From NCBI RefSeq assembly GCF_035582795.1, contig NC_134369.1:55552001-55616000 (forward strand): DNA of 64,000 nt, given 5' to 3'. The stretch is from Mycteria americana. Its lineage: Eukaryota > Chordata > Aves > Ciconiiformes > Ciconiidae. Position 1 is the stretch's first letter. Each line of letters begins with the position of its first letter. The position numbers and the translations under genes are program-made. Below the pieces are notes generated by a model. The model was given only the letters and a program-made list of their open reading frames with translations, did no database searches and was not told where the DNA came from. This document shows, one piece after another, positions 1 through 11,614 of this stretch.

Positions 1-1246
1 TAAGTCCTTTCAACAGCCACGTGAGGACACATGTACATTCTTAATGTACAACAAAAGTTGACTGCTATAGTTAAAATTCTCTTCTACCCTAACGTCTTAA
101 CCAGCACGAAATAAAATTCGCAGTGAAAGAGAGGTGTTCAGCAAGGACCAATTTATGAACTGAATGGTCCATATTGTACTTAGGCTCAGGTTTCTGGGTT
201 TCTAACCTAGGTATCTAACACCCCTGATACTAACCCAGGAATTCTGGGGGAGAAATGAGAGTGTGGTGAAAATTACATCTACTTCTTATGGCTATATGTA
301 TAGAATATCTACGGTGGCTGTTTTGGCAATTCTGATGCTTTTACTTTGAAAGCAACTGTCATACCCAGACCCTGCAAAGGGAAGCGAGGCGGAGGTTTGG
401 ACATGTTTAAGTGTGGAAAACTACGTGCACTAAAACAACTTCCACACTTTTTGAAAGTTTTGCTATTCCGCGTCTCTGGAAAAGGTATCAGGCAGCAGAG
501 AGAACTTCTCACAGCAATTTTCAAATCTAACAATCTCCAATACAGTCTTGACAAAGAAGCTGTCAAACAAGACTGTGTGGACTGATTTGATAACAGTGTA
601 CAGAAAATTTATGGATATTAACTATGTTAGAATGCCTTTTTGTATGTGATACTTACACCAAGGACACATCATCAAGACACAGACAATTAGTTTCACCATG
701 GCTTCATATCTTATAAAATAGCTGAACTCTTTAATCAGTCATCATTTGTGACCAAAAAGGGATTCTCTGCAATGGTATAGCATATCATTATAAAATCTGG
801 CACCAGTGAAAATTTGCCTGGCTTAGGATCCTTTGTCAAAATCTTCTACCTCTGTGTGGTTAAAAGCAAAAGACACTGGGCTGTAACACAGCTCCTCACA
901 GTTCATGGACTTCACATGAAGCCAAGTGGAATTGTGTTATAGACCATGCCCATTTGAGTTTTTGCTTTGTTGGAAAGACAAATCACAAACTAAGCTAGAT
1001 GGAAACTTGCAGAAATTCGATCTGAAATACTACTGAAAATATTTTAATATGTTAAGTAATTGTGTATTTCTGAAATAAATGTTCCAAATTCATGACAGTA
1101 TTTAATTCATATCCACATTCCATTTCACCATCGCTACATGAGACCCAGTTGTATGTGCCTCATGACTTATGCAGGTTAGGTATCTTTCAATAACTATCAT
1201 TGGGTTTTTTTTTACAATTTGGTTTCATGGTGACATTCTTTGGCAG
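1..1246 (+). other. DGLUCY: DGLUCY intron (left part cut by window edge)
   Basis: Non-coding sequence leading into the acceptor of the first DGLUCY exon in the window. The acceptor is tggcag, ending at 1246, with a T-run about 35 bases upstream. The short open frames at 309-585 on both strands show no splice context or family resemblance and look like chance. Confidence 0.7.
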
Positions 1247-1398
1247 GGGTCTCTAACTGGGGAGGTTATGCCATTGCTTGCGCTCTGTATGTTCTCAGCA
1301 CTTGTGAAATACATGACCGCTATCTGAGGAAAGCTGTTGGGTTTCCACGGGTATCAAAGAAGATGGTCTGGCTATCGGCACTTCCATCAGTTACCAAG
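1247..1398 (+). CDS. DGLUCY: DGLUCY penultimate coding exon (D-glutamate cyclase, C-terminal domain)
   Basis: This exon encodes part of the catalytic C-terminal domain of mitochondrial D-glutamate cyclase, which converts D-glutamate to 5-oxo-D-proline and water in the matrix. The translation opens with G-V-S-N-W-G-G-Y and continues through Y-L-R-K-A-V-G to A-L-P-S-V-T-K, a close match to human DGLUCY as I remember it. It runs from an AG acceptor at 1245-1246 to an AAG|gtaatt donor at 1399. The first two bases complete a codon begun in the previous exon, outside the window, and the exon ends on a complete codon. It is followed in frame by the exon at 6051. The splice sites are read by eye, but the protein match is strong. 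Confidence 0.93.
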
Positions 1399-4300
1399 GT
1401 AATTTCTGTAGGGCCAAGGAGTTGTGACTTGCTCGTGACAGGTAGATGGAATTGGCTACCAGCCGCTAAATCCTGCCTAGTCCAGTTCAATAGTTTACTT
1501 TCACATGGTCTTTTGATGACTTTTGGGAATCCCTGGTGAACGAGCAGCCACACCGTACTTAGAATATTCCACAAAGGATTCAAGACAGATTGAACATAAA
1601 AATCCTCAAAAGTGAATATATTTGTGTGCTGCGACTTCAAGCACAAGACAGTGCTACAATTTTACAGGAAGTGCAAGAAATCCTTGTAGTGCGATACAGT
1701 GATTAAAATTCCCTGTTCACTTCCTTAGCATCGTTCATGATTTTATAAATCTCTGTTGTATCCTCCTTTAGATGTCTCTTCCAAAGTCAAAAGTCACAGC
1801 TCTACTACGGAAGCCACTCCATACTTCTGATCTTTGCACCTTACTTCCGATCATTCCACCTTTTCTAGTTATGTTAGAATCTTTCTATAATTAGGCTTGA
1901 ACGTTTCTAAATTAAAGTGGGAGAAAGACTTGCAGACGAGTATTTTTAAATGTGTTTTGACTAATGCAGCTCTGAACAGTGTGATATTCTGGGAATGCAA
2001 AGGTTTCAGACAGAGAAAAAGTAAAGTAACTGAGAGGGGTGAGAAATGACTGTGATCTGTGCTCAACCTGCTGAGCACGTGGCTCTATTTTTAACTTGGC
2101 AGTGTTTAAAAAAAATTAAACTATACTCAACGATCAAGTAAGGTTTGTTCCACCATATTTGTAATAACTTAGGAACTTCAACCTTCAGTTTTATTGGCAG
2201 AGTACCTCTATAGAGACTTGGACAAAACCAGTAAGTTTGTGACCTCCAAGAATGCTAAGCAAAATGTAATCCACCTACCATAGATATTGCCCACAACAGT
2301 GGAGTGTTTCTCCTGAGATAACAGCACATTCTGTGTGAAATTCCAAAAAAGCACCTCTTAAGTATTTAGAGTAGGTCTTACTTTTTTTTAATTCTTGCTA
2401 TTTTGAATTTTTCCTCTAAAGGTCATAAAACTGAAACTGATCCCAACGTTTAGCATAGCCATATAGCCAGTTATCCTTTGACTTAACAAAGCATACGGCA
2501 CCTTTCAGTGCAATCTTTTCCAAAAATAGATTAATTTCTTTTCACTTTTCAATGTTTTTTTCCGGTTATGTCTACTGGTTTTGCCCTTTAAATTAACATA
2601 TCCTAAAAACTACTATGATCCAAATTCCTGGTAACGAGATACTGTAATTAAGTGTGATATTGTGTACAGGAAATCCTTCTTGTTTTTGTTTTACTAAGCT
2701 ATACAGCTGGGAATATTGATAATAGTCCAATAATGGGCTATTGAAAGTGCAATTCTAAAATCTATTGAGATAAAATTAATGGAAACAGCTTTGTGGAGGA
2801 GAGAAAATGACAAAATGTCTGACAAGAATATGCTATCTTTAATTATAAATCACGCAACAGTAAACAGTGCAGAAGATTGAACACATTAGTGTTCCCACAC
2901 TCCATTAGTATAAAAAAAAAAAATCAGACCATTTACATTTGTATGGCTACTTTCTGCCCAATCCAGCTTCTTTTACTGCTGTAATAATTACCCTAGTAAG
3001 ACAAAGAGCACCACCACACATACCCACCTCGGTGTTTATATTTGTCTGTTTGTAATTGGAAAGAAGACATTTGAAGGAGTGCCTAAGCACCAAACAGCTT
3101 TCTTATAATGTGTTTTATTTTTCTTCCCAAAATGGCATTCCTTCCATGAAAACTATAGATCATAATTACTAAGTGAAGACTTCCCCTGAAATGCAAGGGT
3201 TGTTTCCCTGCAGCCTCGTGTTCAAGCAGCGTCAGGATTGTACTGCAACAAAGCACAGAACTGTGGAGCTCTCCATTCCCACTGAACAGAATGCCAAGAT
3301 TATTCTAAGTGCATGGATTTGTCTTTACATATATTTTAATAAGAGATACTGCAAAGCATTTGTTCCTTGTTGAGAACTTGATGAGCAAGAAACAACTTGA
3401 TGTAAACAATCTTTACTTACCTTTCAGTGGTGGAGTTGAATCATAATTATGTTGGTTAATACAGCATTGGTTTGATTTTTCAGATGTTCGTGGTACTTTT
3501 TAACTGAAGTGACTGTAGGGAAATATATTAATTCATCCATACCCAAACGTAGCTAATGTTGAACATCCTACAGTCAGCTCTGCATTTCCTTGCATTTCAC
3601 AAGCAGGCTAATATATCAGGCAGTTGTTCTTTTACTGAAGTCTTTATTAATGGTAAGAAATGAACTGTATAGTATTTATTTTGAAATTATGACCTATAAG
3701 AATATGAATTACTTTATAAGTGAGCAACATATAAAGATGTGATGTTTGCTTTAGTATTCTTTATTAGCTTTGTCATTCATAAGGCAGGGTTTTTTTCCTG
3801 AATAAAGTGCAAATTAACAGGTTATTTTTCTATTAATTAGATTATTTTTCCTGTTACCCCACTCCCAATATAATTATTTCCTAAAGAGAGAGCTGTGAGC
3901 AAATTGCAGCGCTTTACAGCTAAGGAAGCGTACTGTGCATTGTGTGTGTTCCCTAAAATGGAGACAATAGCATTTTATGATAGAATACATTTTATCAGGC
4001 ATAGTTATATAGTATTAAGCAAGCAAACCTTTTTTCCCCATGTAAGCAGATGAAAAAGCTCTAACGTGTAAATATGTAGGAGAAACAATTCAAATTAGAA
4101 ATGACATTTTGCGTATCCAATTTAGGTGTCTCTTCTGTGACACGAGAGATCTAATTTGCCACTTTGCATATAGATACACAGTGCTAAGAAAAACTTCTCT
4201 CATGCAGAAAGATCAGGTGCTTATATTTACATTTATATGTATGATCATTCATATGATATAAGCTGATGCATATTTATAATTTTATAAATTACAAAGTAGC

Positions 4301-6050
4301 ACTTTTTATGCTTCCAATGTATCCAGATAATTTCCTTAAATAGCTGTATCATTGCTGTACTGTTGCATGATGTCAAGACTGACACCATGTAACTATGCAT
4401 ATTTTTTCTTTAATAGAAAACCAGTGCCTCATTTGACTTTGTTGCGGCTAAGAACTAGGATGCATTAGCAGGAAATGTAAGACAAATCTTTATAAAGTGC
4501 ATTCAGAAAGCGGGTTACCAAATTATACTAAATTCTCTGCTAAGTGACCATGCTTTAATTCTTTCAGAAATGTTTATATTTTAGCCAAATGCTGTATTAT
4601 GTAAAATACAATTTAGACACATATTGTGTCTAAATTCAGATCTAAAGCTATTATATTCTTTATGGTTTAGAAGTCTTCCTAGAAAAAACCCTCACATTTA
4701 ATAAAAGAATATTAGACATTTTAACTTTATAATTTTTTATCATTAATTTGTGTCCAGGACTTTGCTAGAGGTTATTGTATGGGAATATCAAACAAGAAGT
4801 ATTTAAACCTATAGAACAGTTTGTCAAGGACACTGGTAGGGCTGTTTCAGTAGCGATTTCCATCAAAGCAGGGTCTCACACAACTGGAAACAGAGCAGTA
4901 GACTAAAGACCAGAAAAGGCATTCCTAGCAAAGACAGGGAAGAAAAGATAGGTATATGGCTCTTTCAAGGTCTTCTGTGAATTACCATGGGATTGGGGCA
5001 AGCTAAGACGTGACTAGGATTTTTATTTTTCTTAGATTTTTATTAACAGAATTAGAGAAATAAATTCTCCTTATAGTAAATGCTAAGACAGTAGAAAGAG
5101 TTTTACGGTGTACATTTCATGCCAAATGAAAAGCAAAGCAGTTTATGCTAGACATACGTCCATTTGAAACCAGGTCTTCTAATGTCGCTGTTCATAGCAC
5201 TAGTGGTTTTTTCAGAGCTGATTTTATCCCACCTTTTCATCTCGCAATGCTAACTGGCCCGTAGCTCACAACAAGGATTTTGTTCCCTCTGTGTACTTCA
5301 GCAGCTCAAATGGAACATGCTTTGTTATCTGCTTACATTACTATTAAGCAAGAAAATAACTGTTATAAACGTGAAAATGAGTTGCAGTTCTAAACAAAGT
5401 ATACGCTCTTTCAGAGAATCCCAAGGAAGCACAATTTCAGGGTTTTCTTTTTTCCCCATCCTTTTCCCAAGCAACCAGAATTCTCGTAAAATCAATAGAA
5501 AAAAAGAGGACAGAGAGCAAAAGGCACGCAGAGATCACAGATGCAGGAAAGGAAAGTGATTGTGCAGCCTGTTCAGGTACTCTCTGTAACCTTTTCCCTG
5601 ATGTATCCTCTTTCTCTTCTGTTCTTTTCCTTTAAAAATGCACCTGCAGCCAGCTGCTGCTGCACTAGGGAAATGACAGATAGGGTTTTGAGATACTTTG
5701 GGTGGAGGTTCCTCTGATTCTGATTTGTGCAATATAGGAACTCGAAACCAGGCAAAAAAGGATTCGTGTTTCTGAATTGACACTAATGTGCTGTTTGAGG
5801 GAGCGTGGAGAACAATAATATCATTCAGTAATTAAACAGCAGTCAAGAATATAAGCCTTTTGGTGGAACTCCCTAAGTTCCAGATGCTACACATATTCTT
5901 TGGGACAAGGAAAAAAAGGTGTTAGCAAATTGCTGTCAAAATAAATATGGAGGATGTGGTCAGTCTCCCCTAGAATTAAAATAAAGATCTTGATGAATGC
6001 TCTTGTCTGATTCAGGATTTTAATTATATTCTATTTCTCTGTTTTTTAAG
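1399..6050 (+). other. DGLUCY: DGLUCY last intron
   Basis: A 4.65-kb AT-rich intron between the last two coding exons. It contains a short perfect hairpin at 4610-4636. I recognise no exon, RNA gene or transposon in it; the open frames at 3173-3373 and 5317-5783 have no support. Confidence 0.75.
4610..4636. repeat. Perfect short inverted repeat
   Basis: AATTTAGACACA (4610-4621) and its exact reverse complement (4625-4636) are separated by three bases. The hairpin lies in the DGLUCY intron. No function is apparent. Confidence 0.8.
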
Positions 6051-6194
6051 GAAGAAAAGCTTCTGAAAACACTTGTGCGGCACGGGGTCCGCAGTGGAAA
6101 AACTGCCAGTCTAGAAATGGAAGTGGACGGGCTGCCCTTCTACAACACCCATTCGCTTATGATTGAAAAGCTGCTGCAAGAAGCGCAGCAGTGA
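6051..6194 (+). CDS. DGLUCY: DGLUCY last coding exon
   Basis: This exon encodes the final 47 residues of D-glutamate cyclase and the stop codon TGA at 6192-6194. It begins after a pyrimidine-rich acceptor (ctgttttttaag). The reading frame starts at phase 0, matching the phase-0 end of the exon at 1398. The peptide has E-E-K-L-L near its start, then M-E-V-D-G-L-P-F-Y-N-T-H, almost identical to human M-E-V-D-G-L-P-F-H-N-T-H; only the last few residues differ. With the upstream exon it gives 97 residues of a protein of about 616 residues in human. The amino-terminal part and the mitochondrial targeting peptide lie left of the window. Confidence 0.94.
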   Translation, partial: EEKLLKTLVRHGVRSGKTASLEMEVDGLPFYNTHSLMIEKLLQEAQQ

Positions 6195-6755
6195 CTCCCC
6201 CTAATGATTTCTATATCAAGAGTTGCTCCCATGTAGTTTCCGTATTCCCTAGGCTCTCACAAGGTATAAAAGATCAGAAAAAGATGACTTTTCATCTCTG
6301 GTGTCTTGGCCACACACACCCTTTTGTTGTTACCCTTACAACATCTCTGTGAAGCGAGAAGGGGATATCATCGTGATGATTTGGTCTACCTTTCTTTTCT
6401 GTAATTTTATAATGGATAATGGATATTAAATGGTACTATATACTAAGAGATGATCTGGCTTTTACAAAGAAAGCTTGTCATTAAAATGAAATATTATCGC
6501 ATTGCCGTTCCTGTTTTACTAACCTCATAACTGCAACAGGAAGTAACTCTTGTAGCAACTTGGATTTAAAAATACGTTGTGGTGGGGCAAACAGCTGCAG
6601 TGGAGAGGGGAGGTTCAAAACAAAACCACCCCAGTAAGTGTTACAGTAGTGAAAGCTGTTAACTACAGCTCCCTTGCACACTAGAAATTAAAGCATGATT
6701 AGAAATTTTAAACATTTGCATTCAGTATGAAATAAAATTATGTAAATGAACTTTT
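6195..6755 (+). other. DGLUCY: DGLUCY 3' UTR (inferred)
   Basis: Non-coding sequence directly after the stop codon. Candidate polyadenylation signals are ATTAAA at 6425-6430 and AATAAA at 6731-6736. The end point is inferred from the second signal and needs transcript data. Confidence 0.5.
6731..6736 (+). promoter_or_regulatory. DGLUCY: Candidate DGLUCY polyadenylation signal AATAAA
   Basis: A canonical hexamer 537 bases after the stop codon. An earlier variant, ATTAAA, lies at 6425-6430; which one is used cannot be told from sequence. Confidence 0.4.
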
Positions 6756-7916
6756 AGATGAATTCCAGGTATAGAAATTCAGCTCCTGACGAGACTAAGT
6801 GAAGCAAAATTAAATTATAACTCAAAGGACTACTAACGCCGAACCAGTACATGACGAATGGCTGTGAATTGTGCCTGACTTTTGTCATTTAAAGCTGTGA
6901 TTTTACTTTAACTCCAGATGAGTGTCAGGGCTGACGTTCTGCTAGTTGTCAGCCCTCACAGCAGAGAGGACGGGGTATATCTGACACTGCACCTCTCAGG
7001 CACTGATGCTTTAGCTGTCGTAAAATTATTATAACGGTACAAAAGGTGAGCAGCAAACCATTGTGCTTTAACAGGATGAGAATGGCAGTTGTGTTTAGCC
7101 ACTGCTTTTTCCAAAGGACAGTGGACTTCCAGCAGCCAGCAACACCTTGCATCTACTTTTCTTTCTAGCAGGGGAGTTTTATTTTCCTTCTCTTATGTAA
7201 GACAAACACATAACTTTTTGAGAATGAGCAAAATCAGTTTGTACCACAAACACCAGCATACTTTGAACACTAATATTCTGCAGTCCTTGAGGATACACAG
7301 CCTTTAAAGACTTAAAACAGTTGAACACGTGTGAGAGAGAAATCTTAATGCCAGACTTGCTGCTAGACATTCAGATTCACCAGAGCTCCCAACGTTTATT
7401 TTCTGGATCAGTCATTTTTTTAGATTCATTTTATTTAAAGCCTTCTTGAAGGATGTTGCTGTGAAGCTATCTTTGAAGTTTCACGATTAGAAAATAGCTC
7501 CTTTAGAAGTCTCCAAACTCTCCAAACTATAACTATTAAGTAAAATATTTCATATGAATGCTTGAGCTTTTTGCCAAAGCCAGTAACCCCGCAGGATGGC
7601 ATATGTTCACTGCTGCACAGAACCCACAAAATGAAATTGGCATCATTTAAAAATATCTGTTTGGGAAAAGAGGCGGCTGATTTCATTCTCTGTGTGCTAC
7701 GTGCTCAGTAGCTTACTGCCATGTTACACTAACGGGTACTATGTATATTATTCTTTCCAAACACTTACTTTTGTCAAAAAAACTTCATTTAGTAAGCGGT
7801 TGCTCTTTTTTCCCCAAAATGCAAGTTTTAAGAGATTTCATTAAGAAATATAAAATGTAATAATTTATTTGTCTTTTTCTCTAATGCGTGTTTTTAAAAT
7901 CTCTTCTCGTGTGCAG
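6756..7916. other. Spacer downstream of DGLUCY, no gene seen
   Basis: AT-rich sequence with short overlapping open frames on both strands. None has splice-site context or a recognisable product. It ends at the acceptor of the candidate exon at 7917. Confidence 0.6.
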
Positions 7917-8239
7917 TCCCAAGCGCTGTGTTTAATCCAATAGCAATGTGTAGCATATCTCTAGCAACAATACTAGGACCCTTGATTGACTATGTTCTGG
8001 CTGAGATGGAAAGAAAAGCTCTGAATGAGAGTTACCTTCCTCCCATATTGGTTACAGTTCTGCAGCCTAAGCGTAACAGTTACAATATAGAAAGAATTGA
8101 TAAAATATTGACTTCAGAAAAAAAAAAACAAAAAGAGAAAACAAAGAAGAAAAATCCCCCCCTTCTCTTGCGGGTTAGCAGGTTAAATGTTGAGAACTGT
8201 AGCAGAATGCTGGACTCCGCTACACAAGTTTCCATCTGA
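7917..8239 (+). CDS. Candidate alternative last exon of DGLUCY (unrecognised peptide)
   Basis: An open frame of about 105 codons starts directly after an AG acceptor (ttctcgtgtgcag) and ends with TGA at 8237-8239. AATAAA follows at 8292-8297, as expected of a terminal exon. The frame needs a donor that leaves one base of a codon. The DGLUCY exon upstream of 1247, outside the window, must leave exactly one base, so skipping both known final exons would join in frame. Joining from 1398 instead would give eight residues and a stop. The peptide starts with a hydrophobic stretch (C-S-I-S-L-A-T-I-L-G-P-L), has an acidic/basic middle and a K-rich run over a poly-A tract, and matches nothing I know. 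It could be a chance ORF or an old retrocopy fragment. Confidence 0.3.
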
Positions 8240-8291
8240 TTTTAAACTGCAGCAGATGACCGAGAGCTGACCACATCAAAGTACCAACTCA

Positions 8292-8297
8292 AATAAA
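8292..8297 (+). promoter_or_regulatory. Polyadenylation signal after the candidate exon
   Basis: AATAAA lies 53 bases beyond the stop of the open frame at 7917-8239. It supports, but does not prove, transcript termination here. Confidence 0.35.
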
Positions 8298-8868
8298 CCT
8301 TAATCCCTCAGATGACGATTCAGTGTAATATGGCATGCTCTGCATTCCAGCTGTCTAATTTAAACAACATGGCTAACTGTAAAGAAGCAAAGCATAAACA
8401 GGACAACAAATATTTCATCCTAGAACAAACCACGTGTGTGTCTTAGAGCCTGCCAGGTCACGGGAGTCCAAGCAGTTGGCTGAGTGCTTAACATACAAGC
8501 ACGGCATTATGGCAGTTGGGAGTCCCTGCCTTACACCCTGTTGACAGAGACAGAGGAGATTAGAGGAAAGATGAGGAGAAAGTAAAGCTAAGCAGCACTA
8601 ACAGTCAGAAGAAAAAATGCATGTATAAGGTAATTAATCCAGCTTGGTGAGTGGTGTAACCATAAAGAAATGTAAAATAATTAAACAAACCAAATGTTAG
8701 CCTAAGCAAACCTAATCCCCGCCTGGGAGTGGGGACATGAATCCTTTCTGCAAGAGGAGGGAGGAGAGGATCTGTAATCTCACAAATAGAAACTGTGGGC
8801 CAACGCCATAAGATAGTTATTTCAAACACAGAGTGAACAAATATAGGAAGAAAATAATAAAAACATTC

Positions 8869-10443
8869 TTTATTAAACACATCCCCTAATTATTTCTAAT
8901 ATTGCACTCTCAAGGTGGTTTCCAGAAAACTGTTACTATACCTTGCCTTCTAGGGACCGATGACAAGCAAGGCTGTGTTACAATGACATACTTCAGATAC
9001 CAGGAGCGGACTGTCTGTCTAGAGAATATTTTGATATTTAAAAAAAAAAAAAAAGAAACAAAACTGATTATACTGCTGGAAGTTATCAGCTCCAGGTTGC
9101 AGAGAGAGAAGTGTTTCAAGAAAGGTTTGAAACCAGAGAAGTGAAAGGATAAAGCCATATTCATGGTATAACAGTTACAGATACAAGAAGGTATGATGAG
9201 CAGATCACAAAGCAGTATACAGGATTCATTAGTATAATAAAGAAAAAAAAAACCCTAGAGAGGAGGTGGTGGCAGAAACAATACTATAGAGCACAACTCC
9301 CACATCTTTAACTGCTATTATCACCACTTATTCCTGTATTTTGTTTCTGTCTAAACCAGGAAACATAGATCATTCAGACATCATATTTCTGAAATGGTAT
9401 TTACTGAACAATGACCAAACCCTAAGCTATAGTATCTGTGGGAGAAAACAGAGTTTAAACAGAATCCATTTAACAGTTTCCCTGACAAATGCATTGTTAT
9501 TTAATTGCCCGCATGGTCTATGTTGCACAAGACACACAAATTGCAGAGGACGCAATCCGAACCTTAGGAAGGTTTAGTAGAATTTAGGTGTAACTAAATT
9601 TGTCTTTGAACACAGTGACTCAGAGAAGCACATGGGTTCAAAGCACCCCACGTACTACCAGCCTCCTCTTCTTTTCCAAGTCAACAGGCCAAGTTATTTA
9701 TCCCCATTGGAGCCAAGAGATCTCATAGCTCTGGAAGTCAATAGGAGCCTTATGATGAGGTTCAAGAGTCTGAGATTCAACAGTCATTCAACAGATTGAA
9801 GGTCTCAGCAGATGCCGAGTTCCTTGTGCATGTTCTCCCAGAACATCTCATGTCAGTGGATTGGTTGTTTTAGGAGGTTGGTTCTGGCACGGTCTCTGCA
9901 GGCCTCAAAACTGGCTGAAGGAGCAGTTATTTCAGAGAATTACAGAAATGTTGCAGAAATGCAGGTTTTTTCTTTTTAAAAGTACATATGGGGACATTTA
10001 ATTTGTTCTGTCTCCAACCTTTTCAACAGATGATGACAGCTTGTAGAGAATTATTTTCTCTAGATGCTACAGGGGCAAACAGAAAGCAGTTAAAGACAAA
10101 TTCAACAGAACCACACACCATGAGTACTAGCTTATTCCAGTCAATGCAGTCATCAAGACAACAGGTTTTGAGCAGTACCACAATGACAACAGACACGTGG
10201 TTGTAACTGAACTGACTTAGCATGTGCTTTCCTCACTACTGCCAAGGTCCAAGCACCTCCAGAAATGACTTCACTGTACTGCATTGCTAATAAGCCTTTG
10301 GGAGGTAACAGTTGTAATACATGGATAGATCAGATGGATACACAAACATGGCCATAGCTGCAGATTTTAGATTAATGTCCTTTTTTGATGAATGCTATAG
10401 GCTGCCCATGTTAGTTGTGGAGGAACCCTTCATTCCAGTACCA
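8869..10443 (-). other. GPR68: GPR68 3' UTR (inferred extent)
   Basis: Sequence downstream of the GPR68 stop on the minus strand. Candidate minus-strand polyadenylation signals are ATTAAA at 9500-9505 (UTR about 0.95 kb) and AATAAA at 8869-8874 (about 1.6 kb). No other gene is evident. The transcript converges on DGLUCY, with at most about 0.6 kb between the distal signal and the plus-strand signal at 8292. Confidence 0.4.
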
Positions 10444-11472
10444 TCATGTGATTTTTTGTAATAACCCTGGCTGTTGCTCATGCTGTGGCCTGTTGGGAGT
10501 TTCTGGAGCATTCAGCAGATAGGATTCCTTCGTCTCAGTCCTTGGACACCCTAAACAGGTTAAACAAGAGTCTCTCATCTTGACAAAGTTCTGGTAAGTG
10601 CTTTCACTGGAAAAACAGTACAATACTGGATCAGCAACACAGTTAAAAGTAGTCAACAGGAGAGAAACATGGTAAATATTAAATATTTTCTCAGCAAATG
10701 AGCAGTTGTTCTCCAACAAGCTGCGAACCACAAGTATGATGTGATATGGTCCAAAGCAAACTAAAAAAATGAAAACAGTGCTTGAAACCAGCCGTTTAAT
10801 TTGGATTTTCTTCTTCTTCTGAGTGCCGTGACTCTTGCGGACAACTCGTAAAATCCCACAGTAAGAGAAGGCCAGCAGAAAGAAGGGGAAAAGGAAGCCA
10901 GCAGAGAAGTGGTAGTAATTGACATTGTGCTCCCATTCTTTGATGGGGTAATGCTCGAAGCACACCATGTGGCTCTCGGCATCCATACTGATTTCCCCAT
11001 GCGTTAAGACAAAGCACCAAGTCATTATTTCTTTGGTCCAGATAACGATGCTCACAATCACAGCGGCCTTCATTGTCCGAAACCATTGAAACCGAAAAGG
11101 GTGCACTACTGCAAGATAGCGGTTGATGGAGATGCAGCAGAGGAAGCCCACACTGATATAGATATTCTCATACAAGAGGATGCCACAAATTTTGCACAGC
11201 AGCTCATTGTAGGTCCAATTGTCATGCTGTAAAACATACTGAAGCCAAAAAGGCAAAGAAAATATGTAGAGCAGGTCTGCTACAGTCAAATTGCAAAGGT
11301 AGATACCCAATTCATTTTTAGCCTTGGTCTGTAAATACCCGTAGTACAGTGACAGGCAGTTAGCTGGCAAGCCTAATATAAATACAAATATGTATACCAC
11401 AGGGGATAATGTCTGGTGGATATCATGATTAATAGTGCAGTTCTCGGTCACATTCTCTGTGAAATTGACCAT
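10444..11472 (-). CDS. GPR68: GPR68 / OGR1, proton-sensing G-protein-coupled receptor
   Basis: A complete single-exon coding sequence of 342 residues for a plasma-membrane receptor that senses extracellular acid and, in known orthologues, couples mainly to Gq. Three N-glycosylation sequons sit at residues 3, 7 and 11. Seven membrane segments lie roughly at 22-46, 57-80, 94-116, 137-157, 188-210, 230-252 and 269-292. The five histidines linked to proton sensing in human (17, 20, 84, 169, 269) correspond to H16, H19, H83, H168 and H268. C93 and C171 can form the usual disulfide. Helix 7 carries D-P-V-L-Y. The helix-3 motif is N-R-Y (117-119) where human has D-R-Y, and helix 6 has C-F-G-P for C-F-L-P. 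The protein is about 23 residues shorter than human, mostly in the tail. The start codon has A at -3 and G at +4 and fits the family N-terminus. Confidence 0.97.
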   Translation of the reverse strand: MVNFTENVTENCTINHDIHQTLSPVVYIFVFILGLPANCLSLYYGYLQTKAKNELGIYLCNLTVADLLYIFSLPFWLQYVLQHDNWTYNELLCKICGILLYENIYISVGFLCCISINRYLAVVHPFRFQWFRTMKAAVIVSIVIWTKEIMTWCFVLTHGEISMDAESHMVCFEHYPIKEWEHNVNYYHFSAGFLFPFFLLAFSYCGILRVVRKSHGTQKKKKIQIKRLVSSTVFIFLVCFGPYHIILVVRSLLENNCSFAEKIFNIYHVSLLLTTFNCVADPVLYCFSSESTYQNFVKMRDSCLTCLGCPRTETKESYLLNAPETPNRPQHEQQPGLLQKIT

Positions 11473-11548
11473 CTTCTACCTCTCCCCATATATCATTCAT
11501 CAGGATCCCGAATGAATAGATGTAAAATTCAATTTCATCCAGTTTCAT
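11429..11548 (-). promoter_or_regulatory. GPR68: Overlapping upstream ORF in the GPR68 leader
   Basis: A 39-codon ORF starts at ATG 11546-11548 and runs out of frame across the GPR68 start, ending at TAA 11429-11431. Two shorter upstream ORFs (12 and 6 codons) begin between it and the main ATG. Such overlapping uORFs usually lower translation of the main frame, so regulation at this level is inferred, not shown. Confidence 0.55.
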
Positions 11549-11614
11549 GTATTGTTTATTTCTTCCACAAAACTTTTAGGCTGAAGGGATGACTTGCTGC
11601 AGGATGTTAATAAC
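11473..11614 (-). other. GPR68: GPR68 5' UTR part of the coding exon, with splice acceptor
   Basis: On the minus strand a good acceptor (tgttttaccttcag) ends at 11615, so the coding exon probably begins at 11614, 142 bases before the ATG. This implies at least one upstream non-coding exon, as in mammalian GPR68. Confidence 0.55.

Noticed and set aside
10761-11086. Other-frame open frames inside GPR68
   Set aside because: Shadows of the receptor reading frame.
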